Shown: piece after piece, positions 40,590 through 49,958 of the stretch
Position numbering within the stretch: position 1 is the first letter of the stretch
Layout: each line of letters opens with the position of its first letter
Notes under the pieces: model-generated
Seen by the model: only the letters and a program-made list of their open reading frames with translations
Told to the model about the DNA's origin: nothing
The model's database searches: none
Position numbers and translations under genes: made by a program
Source of the DNA: an uncultured Alkaliphilus sp.
GTDB taxonomy: Bacteria; Bacillota; Clostridia; Peptostreptococcales; Natronincolaceae
Reading direction: 5' to 3'
Assembly (NCBI GenBank): GCA_938074565.1
Contig: CALJEQ010000040.1
Coordinates: forward strand, 1 to 59,513
DNA: 59,513 nucleotides

Positions 40590-41092
40590 TCGAATTTAAT
40601 AAAGTTTACTCACAGTTTAGTACAGCCAAAGAAATGCTAATGACTTTACAAGCCACTAACCGACCAGAGCTTAATGCAAGAATAGATGAACTTGCTAAAG
40701 TGGTTACTTATAGTGAAGGCATATTAAATTCCATTCAATTGATTTTAACAGAAGCCCAAAGTAACTTACGTCAAGGTAATGGAAAGGCAGAGTTAAGACT
40801 GGATGTTGCTATTGATTCTTCTATTAACTTAGTGGATGTCTTAGGTGAAAATATAGGTAATGAATTACAGACTTGCGAAAACCTAAGATGGTTATCTATT
40901 GACGGAGATAGATTATCAATAGATCAAGATGGTAATATTACTGCCCTAAAAAATGGAACTGCTAAAGTTACTGTCTACAACGAAAAAGGTATTGTTAATA
41001 TTTACTTTGTAATTTCTTCCAGAGAAAACAAAAATGGAAACAATAATAACAATAATAATGAAAGTGAAAAAGTTAGTAGTAATAAAAAGTAG
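40562..41092 (+). pseudogene. C-terminal remnant of the large surface protein (frame -1)
   Basis: An open frame without its own ribosome binding site continues the helical repeat region (SKAEVAQLLVEFNK...) and ends in a BIG2-type Ig-like domain (LSIDQDGNITALKNGTAKV, near the end) plus an Asn-rich tail. Restoring one A in the TTAACT at 40557-40562 would fuse it smoothly to the upstream frame. It could be translated as a separate product from the ATG at 40634, but a single-base deletion or sequencing error is more likely. Confidence 0.8.
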
Positions 41093-41117
41093 ATATTCTA
41101 AAAAACTAATAGATTTA

Positions 41118-41152
41118 AACGGGGGGTTATCCTCCCGTTCTATTTAATTTCA
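41118..41152 (+). terminator. Probable terminator after the surface-protein locus
   Basis: AACGGG-GG / CC-TCCCGTT hairpin with a TTAT loop and a T-rich but interrupted tail, placed 25 bases after the stop at 41092. Confidence 0.6.
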
Positions 41153-41201
41153 ATTGCTATAAAATTACATTAAATTCAAAAAATTATAGAAGGGAGTTTT
41201 A

Positions 41202-43757
41202 ATGATGAAGACATCTAAAAAGTTCTCATTTTTAATAATCATCCTTATTTTAAGTCTTATTAATGGAAGTTTTGTTTTTTCCAACACTGTAATCTCCTCT
41301 TCCCCATCGGATAAATATAATGAATATGAAGAATATCTTATGTGGAAACAAAACCTACTTAATGAAGAAAATATACAACAGGTTAGAATTAATTCTTTTG
41401 GATATGATAACTTTACTGTACATAACCAATACATAGAATTTGCAGTTGCAACAAATGAAACCACCAATGCAGGGAGATATTCTTTAGCCACCACAGGTGG
41501 TGACCCCAAAAACCCAAATGACAACTATAAAAATTTGTTATTTGGTCATCCTAATCCCATGTCCTCCTTCACCACCATCCAACTAAATGGTAGAAACTAT
41601 GTCTATAAACCCAATACTCAGCCCCCCACCATAGACAACACCAGCCTTAGTAATACTTCCGAATGTACAATAAGAAATGTCAGTGTAAAGCAGGTCATTT
41701 CTATAGTAAAAAACCCAAATTCTCTAAAAGACGATACTATTGAAGTAAAATATATTGTCAAAAACAATGATGTTGTAAATCAAAGTGTTGGGCTAAGAAT
41801 TATGATGGATACAATGCTGGGTGATAACGATACTGCTCCATTTCGACTTCATGGAGTAGGTTCTATATCTAAAGAACTAGAGCTTTCTGGTGGAGACATA
41901 CCAGAGTTTTGGCAGGCATTTGATAATTTGGCTAACCCAAGTGTTATCGCCCACGGAACATTACTTAGATCTCCTATTAATCCCCCCACTAGGGTACAAT
42001 TTGCCAACTGGTATAACCTGTACACTAATAATTGGAACTACATTATAAACCCTAATGATACCATCACCGACAGTGCTATAGGTATTTATTGGGATTCTAA
42101 TGTAATTTCTCCTGGTGAAACTAAGGAATATGTTACATATTATGGTTTAAGCGAAATGAATATTGACCCAAGACCGCCTCTAGCTTTAGGTGTTACTGCC
42201 GCCACCAACATTGAAGTTACAGACAAAGGCTATAACCCCAACCCTTTCACTGTTACAGCTTATGTTCAAAACACAGGAAACATCAGTGCCCATAATTTGG
42301 TATTAAATCTTATTCTTCCTAAAGACCTTAAACTTGTGACTGGACAACAACAAGAAGTTACTCTTGACACTATTAAACCCTTACAAGATGAACAAACTTC
42401 TTGGCAAGTGGAAATAGAGCCTTCTTTAGTGGATCGAAACTTAACATATCAAGTTATCGCAACTGCTGATAATACTGAAACTAAGGTTATAAATATGAGT
42501 TTATTTATACCTGCTTACGGGCTTCTTTCAGTACCTTCCAACATTTCCACTATAGCCACCAGTAATAGTATTACAGTTAATTGGGATGCCGTTGATGGTG
42601 CAGCTACCTATGATATAGAGATAGACGGTGAAATAGTAGAAAGTGTTTCACTTCCATATATTCATAAAAATCTTAACCCCTCTACTTTACATTCTTACAG
42701 AGTTAGGGCTAAAAATGATACTGGAATAACCAGTGATTGGAGTACAATGGTATCGACTTGGACCCTACTGGAAACACCAATGAATCTTCTGGCTTCTTCT
42801 ATAGATGATTCGATAGAATTATCATGGGATGAAGTGGCTTTTGCCAACGAATATGTTATTGAAGTTAACGGTGTTGTTATTGCTACTACTAAAGAAGCCT
42901 CTTATATTTATTCTGGTTTAACAGCTGGTAGTCTATACACCTTTAGGGTTATGGCTAAAAATGATGAAGTTACCAGTGCTTATTCTTTACCTTTAAACCA
43001 GTGGACTATACCTCTACCCCCTACAAATTTAACGGGAACAGCCTCCGACACCACTATAAAACTGTCATGGGAAGTTTCTTATGGTGCAACCTCCTATGAT
43101 GTGATGGTGGGAGATACGATTTTTTATGATGTTACTAATCCTTACGATGTTATTAATTTAAATCCCCTCACTGTTTATACCTGTAAGGTAAGAGCTAAAA
43201 ATCAAGGTGGTATAAGCCATTGGAGTGAAGAAATTTCAGTTGGAACTTTCCTTGGTATACCACAACTTACAATTAGACCTGAAGATAATAGAATACGTGT
43301 TTCGTGGGGAGCTATTGAAGGAGCCACCAGCTACGAACTAGAAGTGGACGGTGTAATTTTAGATAGGGGTACAAATCTTAATTATGTTCATAATAAATTA
43401 ACTCCTGGTTTAGAACACACCTATAGAATTAGAGCAATAAGCCCCGATGGTTATAGTCCTTGGAGTGAGCTTTTCACCGTTTATACACTTCTTGAAACCC
43501 CAAGACTTTCCTTCGATGATAAAAAAGTAGAGAACGAAGTACATTTAACATGGGATGCCGTAGCAGGTGCCTCAAGCTATGAAATACTGGTAAATGGTGA
43601 ATTGCTAACGGAGTATTTTATAACCGAAGAAGATGTTTCTCCATTTATTTATAAGCATATTGGTGTTACAACTGATGAATATGTTTACGAAATAAGGGCT
43701 AAAAATGATCTGACTGTTAGTGACTGGGGTAAAACTATAAAAATAAAGATTAAGTAG
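41202..43757 (+). CDS. Secreted FN3-repeat surface protein
   Basis: 851 residues with a signal peptide (about 1-30: basic start, hydrophobic core, cut near VFSN). Residues 35-330 form a globular region without a recognised motif, rich in NTS/NPND turns. Residues about 330-430 look like a CARDB/bacterial Ig domain (GNISAHNLVLNLILP). From 440 on, five fibronectin type III repeats of about 85 residues follow, each with a W-D/E-x-V strand, a Y-x-I/V-E-V-x-G hairpin and a Y-x-x-R-V/I-R-A-K-N strand. No sortase motif or S-layer homology domain was seen. GAAGGGAG precedes two adjacent ATGs (41202, 41205). The FN3 type matches the single FN3 of the upstream giant protein, suggesting a joint surface structure. 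Confidence 0.88.
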   Translation: MMKTSKKFSFLIIILILSLINGSFVFSNTVISSSPSDKYNEYEEYLMWKQNLLNEENIQQVRINSFGYDNFTVHNQYIEFAVATNETTNAGRYSLATTGGDPKNPNDNYKNLLFGHPNPMSSFTTIQLNGRNYVYKPNTQPPTIDNTSLSNTSECTIRNVSVKQVISIVKNPNSLKDDTIEVKYIVKNNDVVNQSVGLRIMMDTMLGDNDTAPFRLHGVGSISKELELSGGDIPEFWQAFDNLANPSVIAHGTLLRSPINPPTRVQFANWYNLYTNNWNYIINPNDTITDSAIGIYWDSNVISPGETKEYVTYYGLSEMNIDPRPPLALGVTAATNIEVTDKGYNPNPFTVTAYVQNTGNISAHNLVLNLILPKDLKLVTGQQQEVTLDTIKPLQDEQTSWQVEIEPSLVDRNLTYQVIATADNTETKVINMSLFIPAYGLLSVPSNISTIATSNSITVNWDAVDGAATYDIEIDGEIVESVSLPYIHKNLNPSTLHSYRVRAKNDTGITSDWSTMVSTWTLLETPMNLLASSIDDSIELSWDEVAFANEYVIEVNGVVIATTKEASYIYSGLTAGSLYTFRVMAKNDEVTSAYSLPLNQWTIPLPPTNLTGTASDTTIKLSWEVSYGATSYDVMVGDTIFYDVTNPYDVINLNPLTVYTCKVRAKNQGGISHWSEEISVGTFLGIPQLTIRPEDNRIRVSWGAIEGATSYELEVDGVILDRGTNLNYVHNKLTPGLEHTYRIRAISPDGYSPWSELFTVYTLLETPRLSFDDKKVENEVHLTWDAVAGASSYEILVNGELLTEYFITEEDVSPFIYKHIGVTTDEYVYEIRAKNDLTVSDWGKTIKIKIK

Positions 43758-43811
43758 ATATTTACTCTTTATTTAAGTTTATAAATAATATTATTTATTA
43801 GATATAAAGAA

Positions 43812-43847
43812 AAACCATGTTAGTGAATAACTAATCATGGTTTTTTA
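43812..43847. terminator. Bidirectional terminator
   Basis: AACCATG-TTAGT / ACTAA-(T)CATGGTT hairpin flanked by an A-run and a T-run, between the FN3 protein gene (plus) and the convergent ATPase gene (minus). Confidence 0.8.
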
Positions 43848-43915
43848 TTGTGCTATGTTATATTAATTTGTTTAGCCTTTTTTAAATATGCTTAGAATTG
43901 TTTTACATAACTTTT

Positions 43916-45256
43916 TTAATGCTTTTCTAACATTCTGAAATGTAATAAATAAGATGTAACTTTTTTAGTATTTGTTATATATTTATTTACTTCTTCTTTT
44001 ATTTTTTTTATATACGTATGTTGTACTATATTATGAAACGAATTTTTAGCATATTCAATAACATCAACATCACCCATTTCAACATATGGTATGTTATTAA
44101 TGTATTTATAGATATATTCTGTATTTCTTTTATAACTATAAGCAACATGATTAATGATACTCTTTTTATTGGAGATATGATTTATCATTGCCTTCATTGT
44201 CTTTTTACTATAGGGTATTTCAAAGGTTTCACAGTTTAAATCTACTAAAGGCACTAATCTTTTATTATCTACTTTCTTAAAAATCATTTTTTCTTCAATA
44301 AATCCAATATTAAAGTAGCAATTAATGACCTTATTGTATACCAATGAGATAGTACCCTTCGTATTAATTCCAGCTTCATCAAACTTTAATAAAATTTGTT
44401 TTGCACTATTTATTTTTGTTGGCATAAAGTCATGTACAATAAAGATTTTCTCTCCTAAATTAAATATTTCGCTTTTCGTATAAACAGTATTTATATCTGC
44501 GTTTACAAATACAAAATCATAGATGAAACTAAGTTTATTTATAGCTTCACACAGTATTCTTTCATCTGCACTATTTATTAAGTTCTTATAATTATGAGTA
44601 TAAACATCTACTTCTTTCTTATCTTTTATTTTTTCCTTAATAATATTTGCTTGAAGATTTGCACCTATCAGTGGATATATATTTGTAAAATAATTAATCA
44701 ATTTATTATTCTCTGTAAGATCTATTAAGGCAACCGTCTGCCCCTTCTCATTACATAGTTCACTTAGAGCAGAAATCAGTGATGTCTTCCCAGTATTACC
44801 TGCTCCTGTAAAAAAGAAGGCATTTTTTATTTTTTTAATCCAAGAATTCGATTTTTTATCTTTTGGTACTTCTGATGATTTATTAACAATTTCTAGTGTA
44901 ATCAATTTATGTTTATCTAGTCGGTTAAGTAAAACCATACATTGTTCTATATCTTCACTAGTTTGAACTACGTTATATATCACTGTTGCATGTATCTTAG
45001 TATTAAAGGGTAAAAGATAATTTAAAAGTTCAAAAACAATTTCTTTTATATTATTGTCACAGAAATCTATAACTACCTTGTAATCATCCGCTTTAGCAAT
45101 TTCTTTAATACTGGTTACACTCATATAATTATATACTAATGAACTGTTTTCCTCAAAAGACAGTATGTTCTCATAATAATAATTTAATGAGGATACGCCT
45201 GTTGTTATTATGCAACTTTGGAAATCATCTTTATGCTGATTGGTAGAAACATCCAT
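43916..45256 (-). CDS. CpaE/ParA-like P-loop ATPase
   Basis: 446 residues from the ATG at 45256, chosen because AGAGGAGG lies just upstream; an in-frame ATG at 45277 lacks such a site. Residues about 15-125 look like a degenerate receiver-like domain as in CpaE proteins. A Walker A motif (FTGAGNTGKTS) is near 155-165, followed by a VALIDL strand (Walker A' region) and an FVNADINTVY stretch in the switch II position. The conserved first Lys of the deviant ParA motif is replaced by Ala/Gly (GAGNTGKT). It is divergent from, and 170 bases from, an actin-like gene, which suggests a role in positioning or segregation of a surface or cytoskeletal structure. Family call good, function inferred. Confidence 0.78.
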   Translation of the reverse strand: MDVSTNQHKDDFQSCIITTGVSSLNYYYENILSFEENSSLVYNYMSVTSIKEIAKADDYKVVIDFCDNNIKEIVFELLNYLLPFNTKIHATVIYNVVQTSEDIEQCMVLLNRLDKHKLITLEIVNKSSEVPKDKKSNSWIKKIKNAFFFTGAGNTGKTSLISALSELCNEKGQTVALIDLTENNKLINYFTNIYPLIGANLQANIIKEKIKDKKEVDVYTHNYKNLINSADERILCEAINKLSFIYDFVFVNADINTVYTKSEIFNLGEKIFIVHDFMPTKINSAKQILLKFDEAGINTKGTISLVYNKVINCYFNIGFIEEKMIFKKVDNKRLVPLVDLNCETFEIPYSKKTMKAMINHISNKKSIINHVAYSYKRNTEYIYKYINNIPYVEMGDVDVIEYAKNSFHNIVQHTYIKKIKEEVNKYITNTKKVTSYLLHFRMLEKH

Positions 45257-45425
45257 AACTGATCCTCCTCTTACCATATATATCTAAAAATATCACTTAT
45301 TTTTTGAAATTTCAACAATTTTTGCTAATTTCATACCGTAGACCTATAGGAAAAATAGGTATTGTTACGATATATTTGACATAAGATGGGATATTTTTTC
45401 GTAAATGATGTTAGGAGGTAAAATG
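45257..45425. promoter_or_regulatory. Divergent regulatory region with a small palindrome
   Basis: The 169 bases between the ATPase (minus) and actin-like (plus) genes hold a short inverted repeat ACCTAT / ATAGGT at 45342-45360 and a TTGACA at 45376-45381 on the plus strand, without a good -10 at standard spacing. Shared control of the two arms is plausible. Confidence 0.4.
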
Positions 45426-46535
45426 ATGAAAAACAAAATTCGTCTTTATGTTGATGGTGGTAATAGACTAACTAAAGTCATGGAAGAGGGAAAAAAACCC
45501 TTTAGTTTTCCTACCATTATATCGGAGCCTGGAATTGAATTGGATTATGGGACAAGCTTTGACTTATTTAATTTACAGTCAGAATCACAAGAAATTGACT
45601 TTGACCATATGTTAGTGGAAATCATTAAGGATGGAGAATCTTTAGGTAAAAAACTTGTAGGAAAAGCAGCTGAAAACAAAGGTATTTTGATACGAGATAG
45701 AAACAGGTATGAAAAAAAATATAATGATGATGTCATTAAATTTTGTATCTTCTCAGGAATTGCATCAAACTTTGCTAAATATGAAAAGAATCAACAGTCA
45801 GTTGACATCACTATTAATCAACCTTTAGTGGAATATGTATCTAACAAAAATGGAGAACTATTAAAGGGTAATGTTAAGGTGTTATATTATAATACCAATA
45901 ACACTTCAGAAGTTATTAAAGAAATAGTTTTTGATATTGAAAGTGTTACCATCTGCCCTGAAGGTATAGCCACTTTTTTCCATTATTCAGTGAATGAAAG
46001 CGGAACAATAAAAGATGAATATTTGAATAATAAAAAAACAATAGTTTTTGATATTGGTTCAGGTCAAATAAATGTTGCTGCCTTTAATGGACTTAAATCT
46101 GTTGGGGTGAACACCTTTGAAAAAGGTATGTTAGACTGCTATGAAAAAGTATCTATGATGCTTTATAATAATTTTAGAGAAAAATTAGACAGAAAACCTT
46201 ATACATATGATGTGGATAACATGATTCGATATAACAATAAAATCCTCAAAGCAAAAAAAGGTGAAACTATTGATACAACAGCTATTGTAGATGATGTGTT
46301 TGATGGTTTTGCATATGAACTTAGTAAAGATTTTAGAGAATTTGTTAAGACCAAATTTATTGGAAACTGCGACCAGGCAATTTTTTCCGGTGGCGGTAGT
46401 GAACTTCTATTTAATTATTTAAATAATTATCTTGGTAATGATTTTTATTGTGTTAAACCAGATACTGCTGAATATCACAATATCATCGGTAGTATGTATT
46501 ACAGAATATATAGAGATACAGCAAATAACTTATAA
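45426..46535 (+). CDS. ParM/Alp-like bacterial actin homologue
   Basis: 369 residues. The ATPase fold of the actin/Hsp70 superfamily is visible: phosphate-1 loop (LYVDGGNRLTK, near the start), phosphate-2 loop (IVFDIGSGQINVA, about 210-222) and adenosine loop (IFSGGGSELL, about 320-329), with connect-like CPEGIATFF between them, a pattern of ParM/Alp/Ta0583-type actins. AGGAGG precedes ATGs at 45423 and 45426; the second has the better spacing. Such proteins polymerise to move DNA or organise structures. Here it is chromosomal, followed after 16 bases by a PRC-barrel protein and divergent from a ParA-like ATPase. Confidence 0.85.
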   Translation: MKNKIRLYVDGGNRLTKVMEEGKKPFSFPTIISEPGIELDYGTSFDLFNLQSESQEIDFDHMLVEIIKDGESLGKKLVGKAAENKGILIRDRNRYEKKYNDDVIKFCIFSGIASNFAKYEKNQQSVDITINQPLVEYVSNKNGELLKGNVKVLYYNTNNTSEVIKEIVFDIESVTICPEGIATFFHYSVNESGTIKDEYLNNKKTIVFDIGSGQINVAAFNGLKSVGVNTFEKGMLDCYEKVSMMLYNNFREKLDRKPYTYDVDNMIRYNNKILKAKKGETIDTTAIVDDVFDGFAYELSKDFREFVKTKFIGNCDQAIFSGGGSELLFNYLNNYLGNDFYCVKPDTAEYHNIIGSMYYRIYRDTANNL

Positions 46536-46551
46536 AAAGTAGGTGAGGAAT

Positions 46552-47424
46552 TTGGTAATCAAAATTTCAGAAAAACCTGTTATTTCATTGGATACTGGTA
46601 AAACTTTAGGTACTTTGAAGGGGTTAATATATGATAACAATAAAGTAACTGCCTTATACTGTGAGTTTACTGATAAATATGTACACATACCTATTAAAGA
46701 TGTCCACATAGGGTCCGATGCCATCATGTTAAAAGTCACTAATGATATAAACATGATTTATACAGGTACACTTCAAAAGGTATATACTGTAGATGGTAAG
46801 GAAGTAGGTACAGTTACTTCTATTGAGATGGATGATTTTTTTAATATAACTGGTATTATTGTGGATAATCTATTCATTGAAATAGACAAAATACTTAATA
46901 TGGAAAATACCATTATTGTAGACATCGACAAAGAAGAAACTGAGGACCTTTCTCCTACATCAGATCATAGTGTTGTACAAACTGATTTAAAGAATGAGTC
47001 AGACGGTAAAGATGACGACGAAGAACAACAAACCAACTTTATTACTGATAAATTAATCTTAGAATCAGAACTAGCTTCTATACAGCAGTTAAATGACCAA
47101 CATACAGAAAATCTAGAGGCTGTAGAAGAGCTAAATGAATATCCTACTGAAGGTACGGAGGCTGTAGAATCAAATGATTATCCTACTAGAATTTTAGAGA
47201 CTATAGAAGAGATAGTTGATAGTGAAGTCAATCCTAAAGACGAAGTTGATTTAACTATTGAAATTGATGAAAGGTATAATCATCTATGTGGAAAAAAACT
47301 TTTAGAAGATATTACTATAGTTAAAGAAACCTATGAAAAAGGTACACTTATTGATGCAGCTCTAATTCAGTTTGCTATTAACAATAATGCTATAGTAAAG
47401 GTAATTATGAATACCGAAGATTAA
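46552..47424 (+). CDS. PRC-barrel protein with acidic linker
   Basis: About 290 residues. Two PRC-barrel repeats (about 1-75 and 76-140, each with a GxxxGTLKGL/GTVTSIEM-like turn and a second hairpin ending in VHI or LFIEI) are followed by an acidic, Glu/Asp-rich linker with internal repeats (EAVEELNEYPTE / EAVESNDYPTR) and a folded C-terminal segment of about 60 residues (GKKLLEDITI...). PRC barrels often act as adaptors. Start: TTG at 46552 with AGGTGAGG just upstream; a GTG at 46543 has no site. Translation is probably coupled to the actin-like gene. Confidence 0.75.
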   Translation: MVIKISEKPVISLDTGKTLGTLKGLIYDNNKVTALYCEFTDKYVHIPIKDVHIGSDAIMLKVTNDINMIYTGTLQKVYTVDGKEVGTVTSIEMDDFFNITGIIVDNLFIEIDKILNMENTIIVDIDKEETEDLSPTSDHSVVQTDLKNESDGKDDDEEQQTNFITDKLILESELASIQQLNDQHTENLEAVEELNEYPTEGTEAVESNDYPTRILETIEEIVDSEVNPKDEVDLTIEIDERYNHLCGKKLLEDITIVKETYEKGTLIDAALIQFAINNNAIVKVIMNTED

Positions 47425-47427
47425 AGG

Positions 47428-47477
47428 AAACACAGGATATAGGTGGCTGTTACATCCTATTATCCTGTGTTTTTTTA
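47428..47477 (+). terminator. Terminator of the actin/PRC-barrel operon
   Basis: AAACACAGGATA / TATCCTGTGTTT arms with a following T-run of seven, four bases after the PRC-barrel stop. Confidence 0.85.
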
Positions 47478-47650
47478 TTTCTTTTTATTGGTTTTTGCTT
47501 TTCACCTTTAATTATAAATTTATTGTTTAGAAAGACAGGAATTATAATAACTTTAATATAATTATTTTATAAAAAACTATTATACTTTTAATAGCCATGT
47601 TACAATTGAAATAATTAGATTTATTTTTGTTAATACGGGGAGGGAAGCTT

Positions 47651-48541
47651 TTGGGAAAATTAGAAAATGAATTGTTAATGGGAACCAATAATAATTTTCC
47701 AAAAGATATTAAAAAATATACTCATAAGAATATTAGTTTAATTAAGCCAAGTTTCTACATTTTAAACATGGAAACATACTTTGATAACTATCATTTTGTC
47801 ATTCCTACAACTCAACCCCCACCATTGAAAATAGAAAATAAACAGTATTTTTTAAAGGACAATAGGGTAATGCCTGTTAATTATGGTCAAACCCTTAAAG
47901 TTAATATTGTGAACCCTAAAACAAAAAGTAATGAACCAGAATTTCTGCCTACAAAGGAATATATAGCTCTATTTATTGATAAAGAATTATTACAAAACAT
48001 TACCTATAACGCTTGTGGAAAAACCAATGTTCAATTCTATAATGAAACTCATTTATTTAGCAAAAAACTAAAAGATTTATTAGATTTTTTTACACAGGAA
48101 GTTGTAACTATTCAACAAGGAAGAACTCTTATGATGGATAGTATATGTGTTCAAATAAGTATACAACTCATAAGGGATTTAAAAAGTAATATCTCCTATA
48201 GAATATTTGAAAAAGAATATGAAAGTAAATCTCATGTTAATATCGCAATCGAATTTTTAAGGGAGTATTATAATAGTAATATTAACCTAGATGATTTATG
48301 CAAGGTAACTAACCTTAGTCCATATCACTTAATAAGAATATTTAAAGCAGAAACAGGAAAAACTCCCCATTCTTATTTACTTGACGTTAAGATTGAAAAG
48401 GCACAAGAAATGATTAAAACAAAGCACTACTCTCTTAATGAAATTGCACATCTTTGTGGATTTGTTAGACAGAGCCATTTCTCTACAGTTTTCAAAAAAC
48501 GGACTGGTATAACTCCATTAGCATATTTAAAATCACTATAG
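47651..48541 (+). CDS. AraC-family transcriptional regulator
   Basis: About 296 residues from the TTG at 47651, chosen because GGGGAGGG lies seven bases upstream; a TTG at 47627 is in frame but has no site. The N-terminal 190 residues look like a cupin-type ligand domain (strand-rich, with LPTKEYIALFIDKELL). The C-terminal 100 residues are a double helix-turn-helix of AraC type (LDDLCKVTNLSPYHLIRIFK; LNEIAHLCGFVRQSHFSTVFKK; final GITPLAYL). Monocistronic; natural target candidates are the flanking actin-type operon and the secreted LamG protein, but no binding site was identified. Confidence 0.92.
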   Translation: MGKLENELLMGTNNNFPKDIKKYTHKNISLIKPSFYILNMETYFDNYHFVIPTTQPPPLKIENKQYFLKDNRVMPVNYGQTLKVNIVNPKTKSNEPEFLPTKEYIALFIDKELLQNITYNACGKTNVQFYNETHLFSKKLKDLLDFFTQEVVTIQQGRTLMMDSICVQISIQLIRDLKSNISYRIFEKEYESKSHVNIAIEFLREYYNSNINLDDLCKVTNLSPYHLIRIFKAETGKTPHSYLLDVKIEKAQEMIKTKHYSLNEIAHLCGFVRQSHFSTVFKKRTGITPLAYLKSL

Positions 48542-48556
48542 CCCTAAGCCCTCAAA

Positions 48557-48622
48557 ACAAAACTGTAGGATTTAGTATCAATACTTTTTAGTATTAGTAC
48601 TGAATCCTACAGTTTTGTTCTT
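48557..48622 (+). terminator. Long-stem terminator after the AraC regulator
   Basis: ACAAAACTGTAGGATT-AGTA / TACT-AATCCTACAGTTTTGT arms of about 20 bases enclose a second small stem (AATACT / AGTATT), with a short T-rich tail. The stem is unusually long. Confidence 0.8.
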
Positions 48623-48771
48623 TTTCTATTTTAAATAACGAATAGCAATTTTATAAAAATTATTAAGCAAATATAAGAAATGAATGTGACCTGTAGTTTG
48701 ATATAATCAATCTTAACTTAGTATTAAAGTTTCTATTATTTTAGTTATTTATTTTTATTAGGAGGGATAAA

Positions 48772-49914
48772 ATGAAAAAATTATTAATTCTATCGCTGGT
48801 GATGAGTCTTTCCTTTGGAATATTACTCAATAGCGGATTTGTATTTGCACAGGGGACATCAAAAGCACCTATTGTCCATCTAAACTTTGAGGAGAATTAT
48901 AAAGATGTTTCAGGTAATAACCATGATGGTACAAAATCAGGTGGTGTTACCTTCACTAATGGAGTAATTGGTAAAGGAGTAGAATTTAGTGGTGGTCATA
49001 TTGATTTATCCAATACTGGTAATTTGAACTTTTCCAAAGGTCTTTCATTATCTGTCTGGGTTAGACTTAATACCGATGAAAATAAAATCTCATGGCCAAT
49101 ACTATATAAGCAAGGTACTGCTGAAGGCTGGCCGGCGGCATTGTTTGAACTTGGTTATGGCGGAACAAGTTTTCAATCTTTTTTAGGCTTTGGAGAAGAT
49201 TATTATAATTATACTTTTGAATTTTACGGTAATGAACGTAATGAATCTGCTCAAATTATAGAAAAATGGGCCCATATTGCTGTTACATTTGATGGTTCTG
49301 AAGAAAAGCTATATATTGATGGCAGATTGTCAGATGCTGAGTATGTACCTGATGAAATACTTGAATATTCTAAAGTTTTAGCGAAATCATCTAGAAATTT
49401 ACGTATTGGTAAAAGCGAAACTGAAACATTTAAAGGAAGTATGGACGAATTTATGTTATTTGACTATGCTTTAAAAGAAGAAGAGGTTCTAGCCCTTTAT
49501 AATCAAGCTCAAGGACAGTATAATGGTGTTATAGAACTTAAAATTGATAGCCCTACTATTTATGTAAACGGACAAGGAAAGAAAATAGATCCACAAAATG
49601 ACTCAATTGCCCCTGTAATTATTGATGGTAGAACCCTCTTACCTATTCGTGCTATTATGGATGCCATAGGTGGTACTATTAAATGGGATAGTGCTGAAAG
49701 AAGACTAGATTTAAACTATAAAACAACTACATTAAACCTATGGATAGACAATAAAAATGCTGTAGTTAACGGAAAAAACATGACTTTAGATGTTCCTCCA
49801 ATGGTTATTAGCGAAAGAACTATGCTACCCCTAAGATTCGTAGGGGAAAACCTTGGAATGAAGATTGAATGGAATGCCAATACTCAAACTATAATTTTGA
49901 GATATAAAAAGTAA
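48772..49914 (+). CDS. Secreted LamG-domain protein with a copper-amine-oxidase-like stalk domain
   Basis: 380 residues. Signal peptide (1-26, cut near VFAQ), then a LamG/concanavalin-like domain (about 30-240: VHLNFEENYKDVSGNNHDG opening, RLNTDENK..., WAHIAVTFDGS, LYIDGRLSDAEY) as in glycan-binding jellyroll proteins, then a stalk domain of the type found at the N-terminus of copper amine oxidases (about 255-380: VIIDGRTLLPIRAI and VISERTMLPLRFV repeats), which is common in secreted Clostridia proteins. It probably binds glycan at the cell surface; no catalytic residues were seen. AGGAGGG precedes the ATG. Monocistronic. Confidence 0.9.
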   Translation: MKKLLILSLVMSLSFGILLNSGFVFAQGTSKAPIVHLNFEENYKDVSGNNHDGTKSGGVTFTNGVIGKGVEFSGGHIDLSNTGNLNFSKGLSLSVWVRLNTDENKISWPILYKQGTAEGWPAALFELGYGGTSFQSFLGFGEDYYNYTFEFYGNERNESAQIIEKWAHIAVTFDGSEEKLYIDGRLSDAEYVPDEILEYSKVLAKSSRNLRIGKSETETFKGSMDEFMLFDYALKEEEVLALYNQAQGQYNGVIELKIDSPTIYVNGQGKKIDPQNDSIAPVIIDGRTLLPIRAIMDAIGGTIKWDSAERRLDLNYKTTTLNLWIDNKNAVVNGKNMTLDVPPMVISERTMLPLRFVGENLGMKIEWNANTQTIILRYKK

Positions 49915-49958
49915 GTATTTTAATTAGTTAAAGAATAAATTAAATTATTAAATTCAAT

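Noticed and set aside
40634..41092. Independent gene starting at the ATG 40634
   Set aside because: No ribosome binding site, and the frame continues upstream of the ATG with the repeat pattern of the preceding protein; treated as a frameshifted C-terminus.
41202..43757. CRISPR-like or tandem DNA repeats in the FN3 gene
   Set aside because: The periodicity is of protein domains (about 85 residues) with diverged DNA, not of identical direct repeats with spacers.
45405..46535. Plasmid partition locus (ParM/ParR/parC)
   Set aside because: No ParR-like gene, no iteron-like direct repeats and no replication gene nearby; the partner is a PRC-barrel protein instead.
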